From positions 1 to 27,258 of the forward strand of contig CAYRVF010000076.1 of NCBI GenBank assembly GCA_964427535.1: a stretch of 27,258 nt of DNA, in the 5' to 3' direction. How positions within the stretch are numbered: the first letter of the stretch is position 1; every line of letters begins with the position of its first letter. The translations under genes and the position numbers were made by a program. This DNA comes from CAYRVF01 sp964427535. Lineage in GTDB: Bacteria; Chloroflexota; Ktedonobacteria; Ktedonobacterales; JADMIN01. Shown piece after piece: positions 7,531-15,359 of the stretch. The notes below the pieces were generated by a model that saw only the letters and a program-made list of their open reading frames with translations, was not told the origin of the DNA and searched no databases.

Positions 7531-7830
7531 ATATCCCGTGGTACCACCCTGATTGACCGCCGCCACTGGTTGCTCGTTCTTATCAGCGAGCAGTCCCGCC
7601 AGCGTGTGCTGGCCGGAGGCCACGGCGATCCACTTATGAGGACACGTGTGCATGCCCTCCCACGATAACGGATGGGGAACCGGCCACGCCTACAGGTGGG
7701 TGCCCAAAGGGGCGCTCTCCGCTGGTTGGGTGGCAGCTCGGGACTGATTTTCGGCGACGGCGCGCGATCCGTTCGCACCAAGTTCGGATTCTCTGCGCGC
7801 GCGCAACGTGCCTACTGGGTCCGTCAACGC
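7493..7830 (-). promoter_or_regulatory. T-box riboswitch, specifier ATC (isoleucine)
   Basis: The leader of the alaX-ileS operon senses uncharged tRNA-Ile. On the minus strand the signature AGGGTGGTACCACG (7537-7550) is the T-box antiterminator bulge, followed by the terminator at 7493-7530. Stem I is also visible: AGTA of the loop E motif (7813-7816), AGAGA and GGTGCGAA in the distal part, then GAAAATCAGTCC (7741-7752), where GGAC/GTCC close the specifier loop. The triplet ATC at 7746-7748 in the standard specifier context codes for Ile. When tRNA-Ile is uncharged, the terminator should give way to the antiterminator. Confidence 0.93.
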
Positions 7831-7873
7831 TGTGTTGTGCGTCGAGGGCAATCGCCCTGAGAAGGAGGAAGTC

Positions 7874-8041
7874 GTGAAGCGCACACGTCCCCTTCTTACC
7901 GCACTATCGCATAGAAGCGGTCTGAGCGTCAAGAGCCAGGCAGCTCAGCAGTACCGCGTGATTGTACAGATGTTCGAAATCGTGGTATGCTTGGGCGCGG
8001 ATGGGCAGGCGGGCAGCGGCATCACGTCGTGGTCCGTCTAA
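7874..8041 (+). CDS. Possible 55-residue protein
   Basis: A GTG at 7874 follows AAGGAGG by five bases, a strong ribosome binding site, and opens 55 codons (VKRTRPLLTALSHRSG at the start). The sequence has no recognisable domain. It overlaps the probable promoters of both neighbours (7903-7932 leftward, 7962-7991 rightward), which makes a real gene less likely; the SD-like sequence is the only support. Confidence 0.25.
   Translation: MKRTRPLLTALSHRSGLSVKSQAAQQYRVIVQMFEIVVCLGADGQAGSGITSWSV
7903..7932 (-). promoter_or_regulatory. Probable promoter of the T-box alaX-ileS operon
   Basis: On the minus strand TTGACG (7927-7932) and GATAGT (7903-7908) are separated by 18 bases. The predicted start near 7896 gives a leader of about 440 bases, enough for the whole T-box. 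Confidence 0.45.
7962..7991 (+). promoter_or_regulatory. Probable promoter of the large membrane protein gene
   Basis: TTGTAC (7962-7967), an 18-base spacer and TATGCT (7986-7991) lie 73 bases before the ATG at 8065. The TATGCT -10 recurs at other promoters in the window. Confidence 0.5.
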
Positions 8042-8064
8042 AGGCACGTCAGCGAGGGGAATGT

Positions 8065-9981
8065 ATGGGAAAGCAACGGTCGCGACACTCGCGCACAGAG
8101 GGCAAGGGGCGCGCCGCACTGACTCGGCGACAGCAGAAGCGCGCCGTCCAGCGCGTGCGTGGCATCTCCGTCGACTCCACGACGGCTGCTGAGAACCTTG
8201 TCCACTCGCCCGCGACAGAGACTGCACCCGCGGCGCCATCTCTCCCCTCGGACCAGGACCCGCGCACCCGGAATGTCGTGACCGCTGAGAATCCCGACCC
8301 GACTGAGAGCGCAGCAATCGAGAGCCAGCCCAGCAGGCCCAGGCGCGCGCGCACTCGCCGTGCCGCGGTATCGGCGTCGTCTATTACAGACAAAGCGGCG
8401 GCCGCCGTGAAGGAGAAAGCTGCTGAGAGCGAGCAAGCGCTCTCACCATCCGCCAGCTTCGTGCGCAAGCACCCCACGCTGGCCGTCATGGCGGCCATCT
8501 CCAGCCGGACGGCTCCCGGCGCGTCCGAACCGAGCGCGGCACCTAGTTCGCCGGCGGAGACAGCAGCACAGACTGCCACCGAGGGCGTTTCCGTAACGCC
8601 GCCAGAGCCGGCCGATTCAGATGTCATCGTGACGGGACAGTCGCCGGTCGTGGATAGCCCTGACGCGTCGCTCGTGCTGCCTTCCAGGGAGGACGCATTC
8701 CGTCAGGAGACGCCGCACATACGGCCACGAATGCCACACACACGGCCGATCCCAGCGATTCGCCTGCCCCTGCGAGAGGCATCTGCTGGCGGAGATGGGA
8801 GCCTCGTGGCAGCACAGGCCGTTCGGCGGTTGCGCCTGAGCACCCTGCCCGAGGTCGATCTGCATGAGGTCGTCGCGGGCGTGTATGCCGCATGCACGGC
8901 CGGCACGGCATTCATCGGCGCGGCGTTGCTGATCAACGGATCACACGCGGCCGCGTGGCCGTTCTCTTTCGCAGCGATCGGCGGCATCGGTGGCCTGGGC
9001 GGCTATGGGCTGTTGCAGCGGGGCGCGCGTGAGGCGGCGGGCGAGGTGCTTGTCGCGGCGCAGCTCCTCGCGCTCGGTTGGGCGTTCCTGCTCCTCGGCC
9101 CGCAGATGGGGCTCCTGCTCCTGACTCCCGCGCTGCTCGTGCTCGCTCTGCGTCTGAGTGGGCCGCGCGCCGCTACGTGCGAGGCTATCGCCGCGCTCGT
9201 GCTCTTCACCCTCGCGACGATCCTCACCCAGACTGGCATCTACGTCCCGGCAATCCAGCCGGTTGGCGCAGGGGTTGTCGTGCTCAACGTCTGTTGCGCT
9301 GTTGCGGGCATCACGCTGGCCTATCTGACCTTCTTTGCCATGTACGATGCGGAGCAAGTCGCGCGAGCGACCGCGCGGAGCCGCACATATGATGCCCACC
9401 TGCTCCGCGAGCGATATTCGGCTCTTCGCGATGGCATCCAGCGCGACGCGGAGGCGATCCAGACCACCCTGGGCAACGCCCTTCGTGGCTCCGATCAAGC
9501 GGACCTCATCCTCGACGGCCCGCTCTCATCCTCCGCCGATCTGGTGCGCGATATCGCGGACCGCCTGGCGACGCTACAGCGCGACCGAGAGGAACGTGTG
9601 CGGCTGGAGGGCGCGCTCCACACGGCGATCCAGGCGGTGGAGCGCTCGTGGCTGGGCCTGCCGTGGAGCTGGCCCGAACCGTCTGGCACCGCGCTCGACG
9701 ATCTGTTGGCGCTGCTGCGCGCTCCTCGCCCGGCGCGCGACGCGTCTACCTCGAACTGGCTGGACGAGCAACCAACGCTCGTGCCCCTCCCAACGCTCTA
9801 TTCGCCGACGAGCCAGCCGCCACGCTCCCCCATCTCGGGAGCAGGGTGGTCTAGCCGCCCACGCCATCGCGCCGCAACGGCATCCGCGCGTGAGGCACGG
9901 CCCGTGCTCCGCGGCCCCTCCATCCCCGAGTGGAGCGAGTGGGACACCTGGCCCAACTGGCGCGACGCCGACGAGTGGTAG
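8065..9981 (+). CDS. Large multi-pass membrane protein of unknown function
   Basis: This 638-residue protein is not one I recognise. The ATG at 8065 is chosen for GAGGGG five bases upstream. The N-terminus is very basic (KQRSRHSRTEGKGR), followed by about 220 residues of Ala/Ser/Pro/Glu-rich low-complexity sequence, probably disordered. Residues of roughly 260-440 hold five or six hydrophobic helices. A charged helix follows (RERYSALRDGIQRDAEAIQ onward) that looks like a coiled coil, as in the linker of sensor proteins, but no kinase, cyclase or other output domain follows. The last 18 residues hold five tryptophans (SEWDTWPNWRDADEW). It could be a membrane sensor or scaffold. It reads divergently from the T-box operon and is followed by a cluster of palindromic repeats. 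Confidence 0.8.
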   Translation: MGKQRSRHSRTEGKGRAALTRRQQKRAVQRVRGISVDSTTAAENLVHSPATETAPAAPSLPSDQDPRTRNVVTAENPDPTESAAIESQPSRPRRARTRRAAVSASSITDKAAAAVKEKAAESEQALSPSASFVRKHPTLAVMAAISSRTAPGASEPSAAPSSPAETAAQTATEGVSVTPPEPADSDVIVTGQSPVVDSPDASLVLPSREDAFRQETPHIRPRMPHTRPIPAIRLPLREASAGGDGSLVAAQAVRRLRLSTLPEVDLHEVVAGVYAACTAGTAFIGAALLINGSHAAAWPFSFAAIGGIGGLGGYGLLQRGAREAAGEVLVAAQLLALGWAFLLLGPQMGLLLLTPALLVLALRLSGPRAATCEAIAALVLFTLATILTQTGIYVPAIQPVGAGVVVLNVCCAVAGITLAYLTFFAMYDAEQVARATARSRTYDAHLLRERYSALRDGIQRDAEAIQTTLGNALRGSDQADLILDGPLSSSADLVRDIADRLATLQRDREERVRLEGALHTAIQAVERSWLGLPWSWPEPSGTALDDLLALLRAPRPARDASTSNWLDEQPTLVPLPTLYSPTSQPPRSPISGAGWSSRPRHRAATASAREARPVLRGPSIPEWSEWDTWPNWRDADEW

Positions 9982-10020
9982 CGGGTGGGCTGGACCTCAT
10001 CTCCCAGCGCGTGGCAGAAC

Positions 10021-10055
10021 CTAACCCCCTACCCCCTTCCCTTGAGGGAAGGGGT
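10021..10055 (+). repeat. GC-rich palindromic intergenic repeat, copy 1
   Basis: CCCCTTCCCT and AGGGAAGGGG form a near-perfect palindrome, preceded by AACCCCCTACCC. It is one of three related elements in the 334-base gap 9982-10315, which holds no gene that I can support. Confidence 0.65.
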
Positions 10056-10104
10056 CGCTATGCGGCATGGGTGGCAGAGGGCAAACGCTTCGCAGATGCA
10101 AAAA

Positions 10105-10145
10105 GCCCTTCTCCCGCCGCAGCGGGGGAGGGGTTGGGGTGGGGG
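10105..10145 (+). repeat. GC-rich palindromic intergenic repeat, copy 2, with G-quadruplex motif
   Basis: CCCTTCTCCCGC and GCGGGGGAGGGG form the palindrome; the tail continues as a G-rich stretch at 10124-10145 with four uninterrupted G-tracts of 5, 4, 4 and 5 separated by one or two bases, which meets the standard quadruplex pattern on the plus strand. Confidence 0.65.
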
Positions 10146-10273
10146 ACAGACCTCGCAGCAGGCGTCATGCTGCCAGACAGGCGCGAGCGAGGCGCACCCC
10201 GTGCTTATAGAATGGCCGAACGGCACGGCAGCATAAACACCCCATGCCCGAAGGCATCAATGCCCGCCTCACG

Positions 10274-10309
10274 ACCCCTCCCCGCGAGGGGAGGGGGTTG
10301 GGGGAGAGG
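10274..10309 (+). repeat. GC-rich palindromic intergenic repeat, copy 3
   Basis: ACCCCTCCCC-GCG-AGGGGAGGGGG palindrome followed by TTGGGGGAGAGG. The layout (palindrome then GGTTGGGG tail) matches copy 2. It ends just before the stop codon of the CHAP gene and might also serve as its terminator on the minus strand. Confidence 0.65.
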
Positions 10310-10315
10310 TTCTGC

Positions 10316-11215
10316 CTACACTCCATACACAAAGTGCAGGCCCGGCGAGACGTGGACGTAGCGGTAGTCGATGCGGCCGAAGCCACCGCCGCGCCAGGCG
10401 AAGTTCATCTCGCTGATGAGAATCCAGTAGTGGTCGGGCGCGACGGCCACCACCTGCGCCCAGTGGCCCTCACTCAGCGCACCCTGCTCGTTGCCGTCGA
10501 AGAACACTGCCTCACCCGCCGCTGGCACGCCGCCGCGCGGATACGACGTGTTCTCGGTGATGTCCGGCGTCGCGGGGTGGGTGACCCGCACCCACCAGTT
10601 GCAGTAGCCGAAACCGGGACGCTGCACGTAGTTGGCGGGATTCGGCTGATAGATCATTCCGTAGCAGCCGGGCGGGACGGTCCACTGTGAGATGTTGGCC
10701 ACGAACATCGAGCTATCCTTGCACGGTTCCAGTGCGCTCGCTCCACCGAGCGCACTCCCGCCTGAGGTGGGCGCTGACGCCCGTGTCTGGCCAACGGGTG
10801 TGGGTGGAATAGGAGTCGGCGTCGGTGGCGGGGGAGGTGCGACGACCAGCTCGGCGGCCGTCGTCCAGGGACCGCGGCCAGAGGGCGGCGGCACACTCGC
10901 CTTCGTCGGCGTCGCCGGACGCGTCGTCAGTGCGAGCACCGCGATCACCGATGCCGCCACGGTCACGAACGCCAGCACCGTCGGCAGCACGCGCTTCTTG
11001 CGGGCCTGGGGCACGCGCCGTATGGTCGTGGGCAGGGCGCGACGCGAGTCCGCCGGGACGATCAGCAGCGAGTCATTCGCCGGGCGAGATGTGTTCGCGG
11101 GAACGAGCGCGCGGCTGGGCCGCCGCATGACTGGGGCGAGCTGCGTAGGCTGCGCCGTTACGTCCGGCTCGCCAGAGGCCGCGGGCAGGATGCGCGTCTC
11201 CCATGGTCGTTCCAT
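10316..11215 (-). CDS. Membrane-anchored CHAP-domain protein
   Basis: CHAP domains are cysteine peptidases or amidases that usually cut peptidoglycan cross-bridges. The 299-residue protein has a cytoplasmic N-terminus of about 80 residues, one membrane helix (VLPTVLAFVTVAASVIAVLA, about 77-96), a Pro/Thr-rich linker (VVAPPPPPTPTPIPP), and a C-terminal CHAP domain. The domain shows the catalytic Cys in GYCNWWV, PRGGVPAAGEAVFF, the catalytic His in EGHWAQVVAV, and an acidic residue in ISEMNF followed by a glycine-rich turn and RIDYRYV. The ATG at 11215 has GGAGG seven bases upstream; the longer frame has no better start. It probably acts on the cell envelope, outside the membrane. It stands alone and divergent from the GT20 gene. 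Confidence 0.85.
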   Translation of the reverse strand: MERPWETRILPAASGEPDVTAQPTQLAPVMRRPSRALVPANTSRPANDSLLIVPADSRRALPTTIRRVPQARKKRVLPTVLAFVTVAASVIAVLALTTRPATPTKASVPPPSGRGPWTTAAELVVAPPPPPTPTPIPPTPVGQTRASAPTSGGSALGGASALEPCKDSSMFVANISQWTVPPGCYGMIYQPNPANYVQRPGFGYCNWWVRVTHPATPDITENTSYPRGGVPAAGEAVFFDGNEQGALSEGHWAQVVAVAPDHYWILISEMNFAWRGGGFGRIDYRYVHVSPGLHFVYGV

Positions 11216-11628
11216 CTCGCCACCTCCCCACTCATCTCCACATGTTCGCGGAAGCACACAGGCCGCGTGACCGCTCCATCAACCAGTGATAAACACGACT
11301 GGACGCCACCATCCCCGCTACACGTCCCCGTCTCACTTCGCACCGTACCATGGCGAGCGCGCACAACCGGCGTCGCCATGACCGATTACCTATTCCACTC
11401 CCACAGGAATCGCAGCATGCATGGTGGCGTGAAGCGGCGCCAGATGACGGACGGCCCTGGCACACGCTATGCTTTCCCCAAGAGTATCAGCCTGCGAGCA
11501 GATGTCGAGCGCTTTCGCGGCACGCGCCGAATAATGCGTCGCGCGCATCCCCTAACGGCACGGCGCCACCGATCCTCCGTAGCACCGGCGCGCTGCACCG
11601 CGACAGACGCAATGAAAGGACATGTTCC
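11216..11628. other. Divergent intergenic region between the CHAP and GT20 genes
   Basis: The GT20 frame extends upstream into this region without a stop, but the extension is low in family similarity and has no ribosome binding site, so it is treated as non-coding. A candidate rightward promoter is listed at 11444-11473. I found no clear leftward promoter for the CHAP gene. Confidence 0.45.
11444..11473 (+). promoter_or_regulatory. Candidate promoter of the GT20 gene
   Basis: ATGACG (11444-11449) is followed after 18 bases by TATGCT (11468-11473), the same -10 hexamer as at 7986 and 19646. It would give a leader of about 150 bases before the GTG at 11629. Confidence 0.35.
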
Positions 11629-13227
11629 GTGACGTCAGGCGTTTCGGTGCCATCTTCCCACCGCGATGAGCTCTCGGCACTCGCCCAGGGGCGCCAGATC
11701 CTCATCGCGACGAATCGGGGGCCAGTGGAGTTCCATAAAGATTCACATGGTCACCTGAAGACGCGACGTGGCCCTGGAGGCGTCGTGACGGCTTTCGCCG
11801 CGCTCGCCAACGATCTGCCGCTAACGTGGGTCGCGGCGACCTTGACGCCCGACGACCGAGAAGCATTCCCTACAGCGGAAACGTCAGCGCGAAGGGTACG
11901 GCTCGGCCGCCAGTCGCTCGACGTGCGCTACGTGCCTGTCTCCGAGGAGGTACACAGGTGGCACTACGACGAGGTCAGCAATAATATCCTCTGGTTCCTC
12001 CAGCACTACCTGTGGGATGTCGCCAATTCGCCGAACTTCACCGAGGCCCAGTATCGCTATTGGGATGAAGGCTACCGGACGCTGAATGAGGCGATCGCGC
12101 AGGCGGTCGCTGAGGAAGCTTCAGCGGGCATGCATGGCCGCAGGCGGACCACCCCGAAAGACGGCTCCAATGCCATCGTGCTGCTGCAGGACTACCACCT
12201 GTATGTCGCGCCTCAGATGGTGCGTACGCGGTTGCCGCGCTCGACGGTACAGCAATTCATCCATATTCCCTGGCCGGCGTTCCGCTATTGGGAGTTTCTG
12301 CCCGAGCGGCTGGTGCTGGAAATCTTCGAGGGTCTCACGTCCAACGATGTTCTCGGATTCCAGACCCCCCTGGACGTCCGCAACTTTCTCTTCGGCGCGC
12401 ATCAGTTTCTCTCGGGCAGCCGTGTGGACTTCGAGCGCGGCACGGTCCACTGGCGGCGCCACAGGCTGCAGGCGCGGGCGTACCCTATCCCAGTCGATGC
12501 CGGGGAGGTGCGCCATGAGCTGCTGAGCGCTGCCGGACGCCGGGGCGCCGAGGAGCTGGCACCGCTGCTGGGAGACGACATGAAGATTCTCGTGCGCGTC
12601 GACCGCCTCGACCCGACGAAGAACGTCGTGCGCGGCTTCCGTGCGTATGAGACGCTGCTCGACCGCTATCCGGAGCTGCACGGTCATGTACGCTTCCTCG
12701 CGTTTCTGGTGCCCTCGCGGCAAGACCTCCCCGTCTACAAGCGCTACGACCGCGAGGTGCGCGGCATTATCCGACGCATCAACGCGCGCTTCGGCAACGA
12801 CACCTGGCAACCGATCACGGCGTACTTCGAGAACAACCGCCCGCGCGCCCTGGCTGCCATGCGCCGCGCCGACGTGCTGGTCGTCAACCCCGTCATCGAC
12901 GGCATGAACCTGGTCGCCAAGGAAGGCGCGGCCGTCAACGAGCGCGACGGCGTCATTGTGCTCTCGCGCACGGCCGGGGCGTATATTCAGATGGCGGACT
13001 GTGTCTTGCCCGTCACCCCCACGGACATCGAGGAAACCTGCGACCAGATGTACGAGGCGCTGCGGATGTCGGAGCGCGAGCGGCATGAGCGAGCCGAGCG
13101 CGCGCGAGAGATCGCCGAAAGCGAGACCCCGGCGGATTGGGTTGCCGCACAGCTTGCCGACCTGGCGCGGGTCCGTCCGCTGGGTCGGGGTGCCACGCGC
13201 CCGGAGGCGTGGTCGCGAGCAGGGTAG
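11629..13227 (+). CDS. GT20 family synthase, trehalose-6-phosphate synthase (OtsA)-like
   Basis: GT20 enzymes join a nucleotide-activated glucose to a sugar phosphate, most often forming trehalose 6-phosphate. The 532-residue protein shows the family landmarks: ATNRGPVEF (27-35), GPGGVVTAF (48-56), NNILWFLQHY (118-127), QDYHLYVAPQM (187-197), the phosphate-binding VDRLDPTKN (324-332, R326 and K331 kept) and later NPVIDGMNLVAKE. The GTG at 11629 is chosen because AAAGGA lies nine bases upstream and the family N-terminus begins shortly after. RLDPTKN replaces the more usual RLDYTKG. No OtsB phosphatase gene is adjacent, so the product could be another glucosyl compound such as glucosylglycerol phosphate. 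OtsA is the more likely reading. Confidence 0.85.
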   Translation: MTSGVSVPSSHRDELSALAQGRQILIATNRGPVEFHKDSHGHLKTRRGPGGVVTAFAALANDLPLTWVAATLTPDDREAFPTAETSARRVRLGRQSLDVRYVPVSEEVHRWHYDEVSNNILWFLQHYLWDVANSPNFTEAQYRYWDEGYRTLNEAIAQAVAEEASAGMHGRRRTTPKDGSNAIVLLQDYHLYVAPQMVRTRLPRSTVQQFIHIPWPAFRYWEFLPERLVLEIFEGLTSNDVLGFQTPLDVRNFLFGAHQFLSGSRVDFERGTVHWRRHRLQARAYPIPVDAGEVRHELLSAAGRRGAEELAPLLGDDMKILVRVDRLDPTKNVVRGFRAYETLLDRYPELHGHVRFLAFLVPSRQDLPVYKRYDREVRGIIRRINARFGNDTWQPITAYFENNRPRALAAMRRADVLVVNPVIDGMNLVAKEGAAVNERDGVIVLSRTAGAYIQMADCVLPVTPTDIEETCDQMYEALRMSERERHERAERAREIAESETPADWVAAQLADLARVRPLGRGATRPEAWSRAG

Positions 13228-13403
13228 GGCACCAAGGGCAGATGGTGATTGGCGTTGTGCGTGCACTGTCCCAACGCATAGCAGCCCGCAGGCGTACCTG
13301 AGGCATGAAAGGAGCTCAGCACCGAACCTCTCCACATACTTCACCTCTGACCCACAGACGCGCGGGGGAAACATAGCAGGTTTTCCTCAGGAGGAATCGG
13401 AAG

Positions 13404-14618
13404 ATGCATGACAGCTCTGCGCCCGCCGCGTCGAGCTCGCCCAACACGGTAGACGCACGGACGCACATACAACCACAACCCGTTATCACAGGGCACTCGC
13501 GCCTCAGCGGTTCGGCGCGAGTGGCGGCGCTCCTCGGGCTGGCGATGCTGCTGGCAGGCTGCTCGATCGGCGGGTCGACGTCATCATCGGGGAGCAAGAC
13601 AGCGCTCGGCGCACAGTCGACGCCGAACATCCAGCACTCAACGCAAAACGCCAGTGATCTGCAAACCAACGTCGAGCAAGTGATACGCACCGCGCAGCCG
13701 TCTGTCGTACAAATCACGAGCACCGGCGGCCAGGGCGGAGCCATCGGCTCGGGCGAGATTCTCACCCAGGACGGCTACGTCGTCACCAACGACCATGTGG
13801 TGCGCGGATTCAGCTCGTTCAGCGTTGCTCTCGCGAGTGGCACGACCTATAACAACGCGCGCCTCGTCGGCGAGAGCCCGCAGGACGATCTCGCCGTGCT
13901 CAAGGTCAACGCGACGGGTCTCAAGCCCATTGCCATCGGTGACTCCAGCAAGGTGCAGGTGGGACAGTTCGCCGTCGCCATCGGCAGCCCACTCGGGCTG
14001 AGCCAGTCGGCGACCTTCGGCATCATCAGCGCCCTCAACCGACCGGCGAGTGAGGGCCAGAATGGCCCGGCGCAGGAGCTGACTGGCCTGATCCAGACGA
14101 GCGCGCCCATCAACCCGGGCAACAGCGGCGGCGCCCTCGTCGATCTGCAGGCCCAGCTCATCGGCATACCCACGCTCGCCGCCGTCGATCCGAACTCCGG
14201 CGCAGCAGCCAACGGGATCGGCTTCGCGATTCCCTCGAACCGCATGCAGTTCATCGCGCAGCAGCTCATCCAGAACGGGCACGTCTCCAATACCGGGCAG
14301 GGCTTCCTCGGCGTGGAAGGCACGACCGTAACTCCCGAGCTGGCCCAGGCCAATGGCCTGCCCGTCCAGTCCGGCTACATCATCACCGCGTTCGCCAATG
14401 ACGCGTCGGGGAAGAGTCCCGCGAAACAGGCGGGCATGCAAACCGGCGACATCATCACGGCAGTGGACGGACAGCAGATCGCCACGGCTGGCGACCTGCA
14501 AGCCGCACTCATCAGCAAGAGTCCGGGCACGAAGGTGAGCGTGCAGGTCCAACGCGGCAGCAGCAAGAAGACCTTCACGGTGACGCTCGGCACACGTCCC
14601 GCGAACGCCAACGGCTAG
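13404..14618 (+). CDS. HtrA/DegP-type serine protease, lipoprotein form
   Basis: HtrA proteases degrade or refold damaged envelope proteins. The 404-residue protein has a hydrophobic segment ending in the lipobox LLAGC, with Cys53 as the lipidation site, so it is likely tethered to the outer face of the membrane. The signal is set back behind about 36 residues of polar N-terminus. A trypsin-like S1C domain follows with the triad H131 (TNDHVV), D162 (DDLAVLK) and S241 (GNSGGAL), then one PDZ domain at about 295-395 (GFLGVEG, then AGMQTGDIITAVDG). The ATG at 13404 is eight bases after AGGAGGA. It is followed by a clear hairpin at 14638, so it is probably a single-gene transcript. Confidence 0.92.
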   Translation: MHDSSAPAASSSPNTVDARTHIQPQPVITGHSRLSGSARVAALLGLAMLLAGCSIGGSTSSSGSKTALGAQSTPNIQHSTQNASDLQTNVEQVIRTAQPSVVQITSTGGQGGAIGSGEILTQDGYVVTNDHVVRGFSSFSVALASGTTYNNARLVGESPQDDLAVLKVNATGLKPIAIGDSSKVQVGQFAVAIGSPLGLSQSATFGIISALNRPASEGQNGPAQELTGLIQTSAPINPGNSGGALVDLQAQLIGIPTLAAVDPNSGAAANGIGFAIPSNRMQFIAQQLIQNGHVSNTGQGFLGVEGTTVTPELAQANGLPVQSGYIITAFANDASGKSPAKQAGMQTGDIITAVDGQQIATAGDLQAALISKSPGTKVSVQVQRGSSKKTFTVTLGTRPANANG

Positions 14619-14637
14619 TCCGCACATGCTCATCGCG

Positions 14638-14671
14638 TCGCACCCTTCCCACACGAGCGGGTAGGGTGCGA
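14638..14671 (+). terminator. Terminator after the htrA-like gene
   Basis: A 9-bp stem (TCGCACCCT with its complement) extends inward after a mismatch by CCC/GGG around an eight-base loop, 20 bases after the stop codon. Only a weak T-stretch follows (CACTTTGCTT). Confidence 0.65.
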
Positions 14672-14680
14672 TCACTTTGC

Positions 14681-14709
14681 TTCCGGCCGCTGGTAGACGC
14701 TGATATGCT
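14681..14709 (+). promoter_or_regulatory. Possible promoter of the OsmC gene
   Basis: TTCCGG (14681-14686) and TATGCT (14704-14709) are 17 bases apart. The -35 is poor; the -10 repeats the TATGCT seen at other promoters here. Confidence 0.3.
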
Positions 14710-14818
14710 GTTCTCTACCAGAGTCAGCACGGACTCTCCCATGTGCACACACATACACCCATCGCGGCACGAGTAGCGACGATTTCATACTCAGGCTATA
14801 GGAAGGACTATTCGACTC

Positions 14819-15241
14819 ATGGCAAGCGAATCAGTGGTCACGGCGCGACATACCGGCGGTGTACGCTTCGAGATCGACGGCGAGATGGGCCAGCATCTCG
14901 CCGTCGATACCGCTGGCAACGACGCGCACGACTACACACCGATGGAGTTGCTGCTTGGCGCGCTGGCCGGGTGCCTGGGCATTAGCGTCGTGCCCGTGCT
15001 CCGCAAGATGCGGCTGGACGTGACGGGCTACGAGATCCGTGTGCGCGGCACGAAGTCCGAGGAGCACCCGCGTGTCTTCACCGATATCGCCGTCGAGCAC
15101 ACTGTGCGGGGGCCGGGCCTCAACCGCGAGCAAGTCGAGCGCGCCGTCACGCTGGCCGAGGAGCGCTACTGCGGCGTCAGCGCGATGCTCGGTCGTTCAG
15201 CCCACGTCACGCACACCATCCGCGTGGAGGAGGACGCCTAA
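14819..15241 (+). CDS. OsmC/Ohr family protein
   Basis: OsmC-family proteins reduce organic hydroperoxides with two cysteines, or in some branches serve other stress roles. The 140-residue length is typical. Both conserved cysteines are present: C52 in LLGALAGCLGI and C118 in RYCGVSAML, in the expected spacing, with the TPMELLLGALAGC segment that marks the family. The ATG at 14819 follows GGAAGGA by about ten bases. There is no signal peptide, so it acts in the cytoplasm. It lies between the htrA terminator and the amino acid permease, with a possible promoter at 14681-14709, and is probably transcribed on its own. Confidence 0.9.
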   Translation: MASESVVTARHTGGVRFEIDGEMGQHLAVDTAGNDAHDYTPMELLLGALAGCLGISVVPVLRKMRLDVTGYEIRVRGTKSEEHPRVFTDIAVEHTVRGPGLNREQVERAVTLAEERYCGVSAMLGRSAHVTHTIRVEEDA

Positions 15242-15359
15242 AGCTCCCGCGCACGTGTAGCAATGCACGGATAGACGAGCATGGCGCGATTCTTGCCAGT
15301 TCGTACCGGCCATATCGGCAACATGACAGTCTTACAAGCAAGGAAGCATATCGCTCTCA

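Noticed and set aside
12121..13374. 417-codon open frame on the minus strand
   Set aside because: It is antisense to the GT20 gene, whose motifs are clear.
13638..14675. 345-codon open frame on the minus strand
   Set aside because: It is antisense to the htrA-like gene, which has a complete catalytic triad and lipobox.
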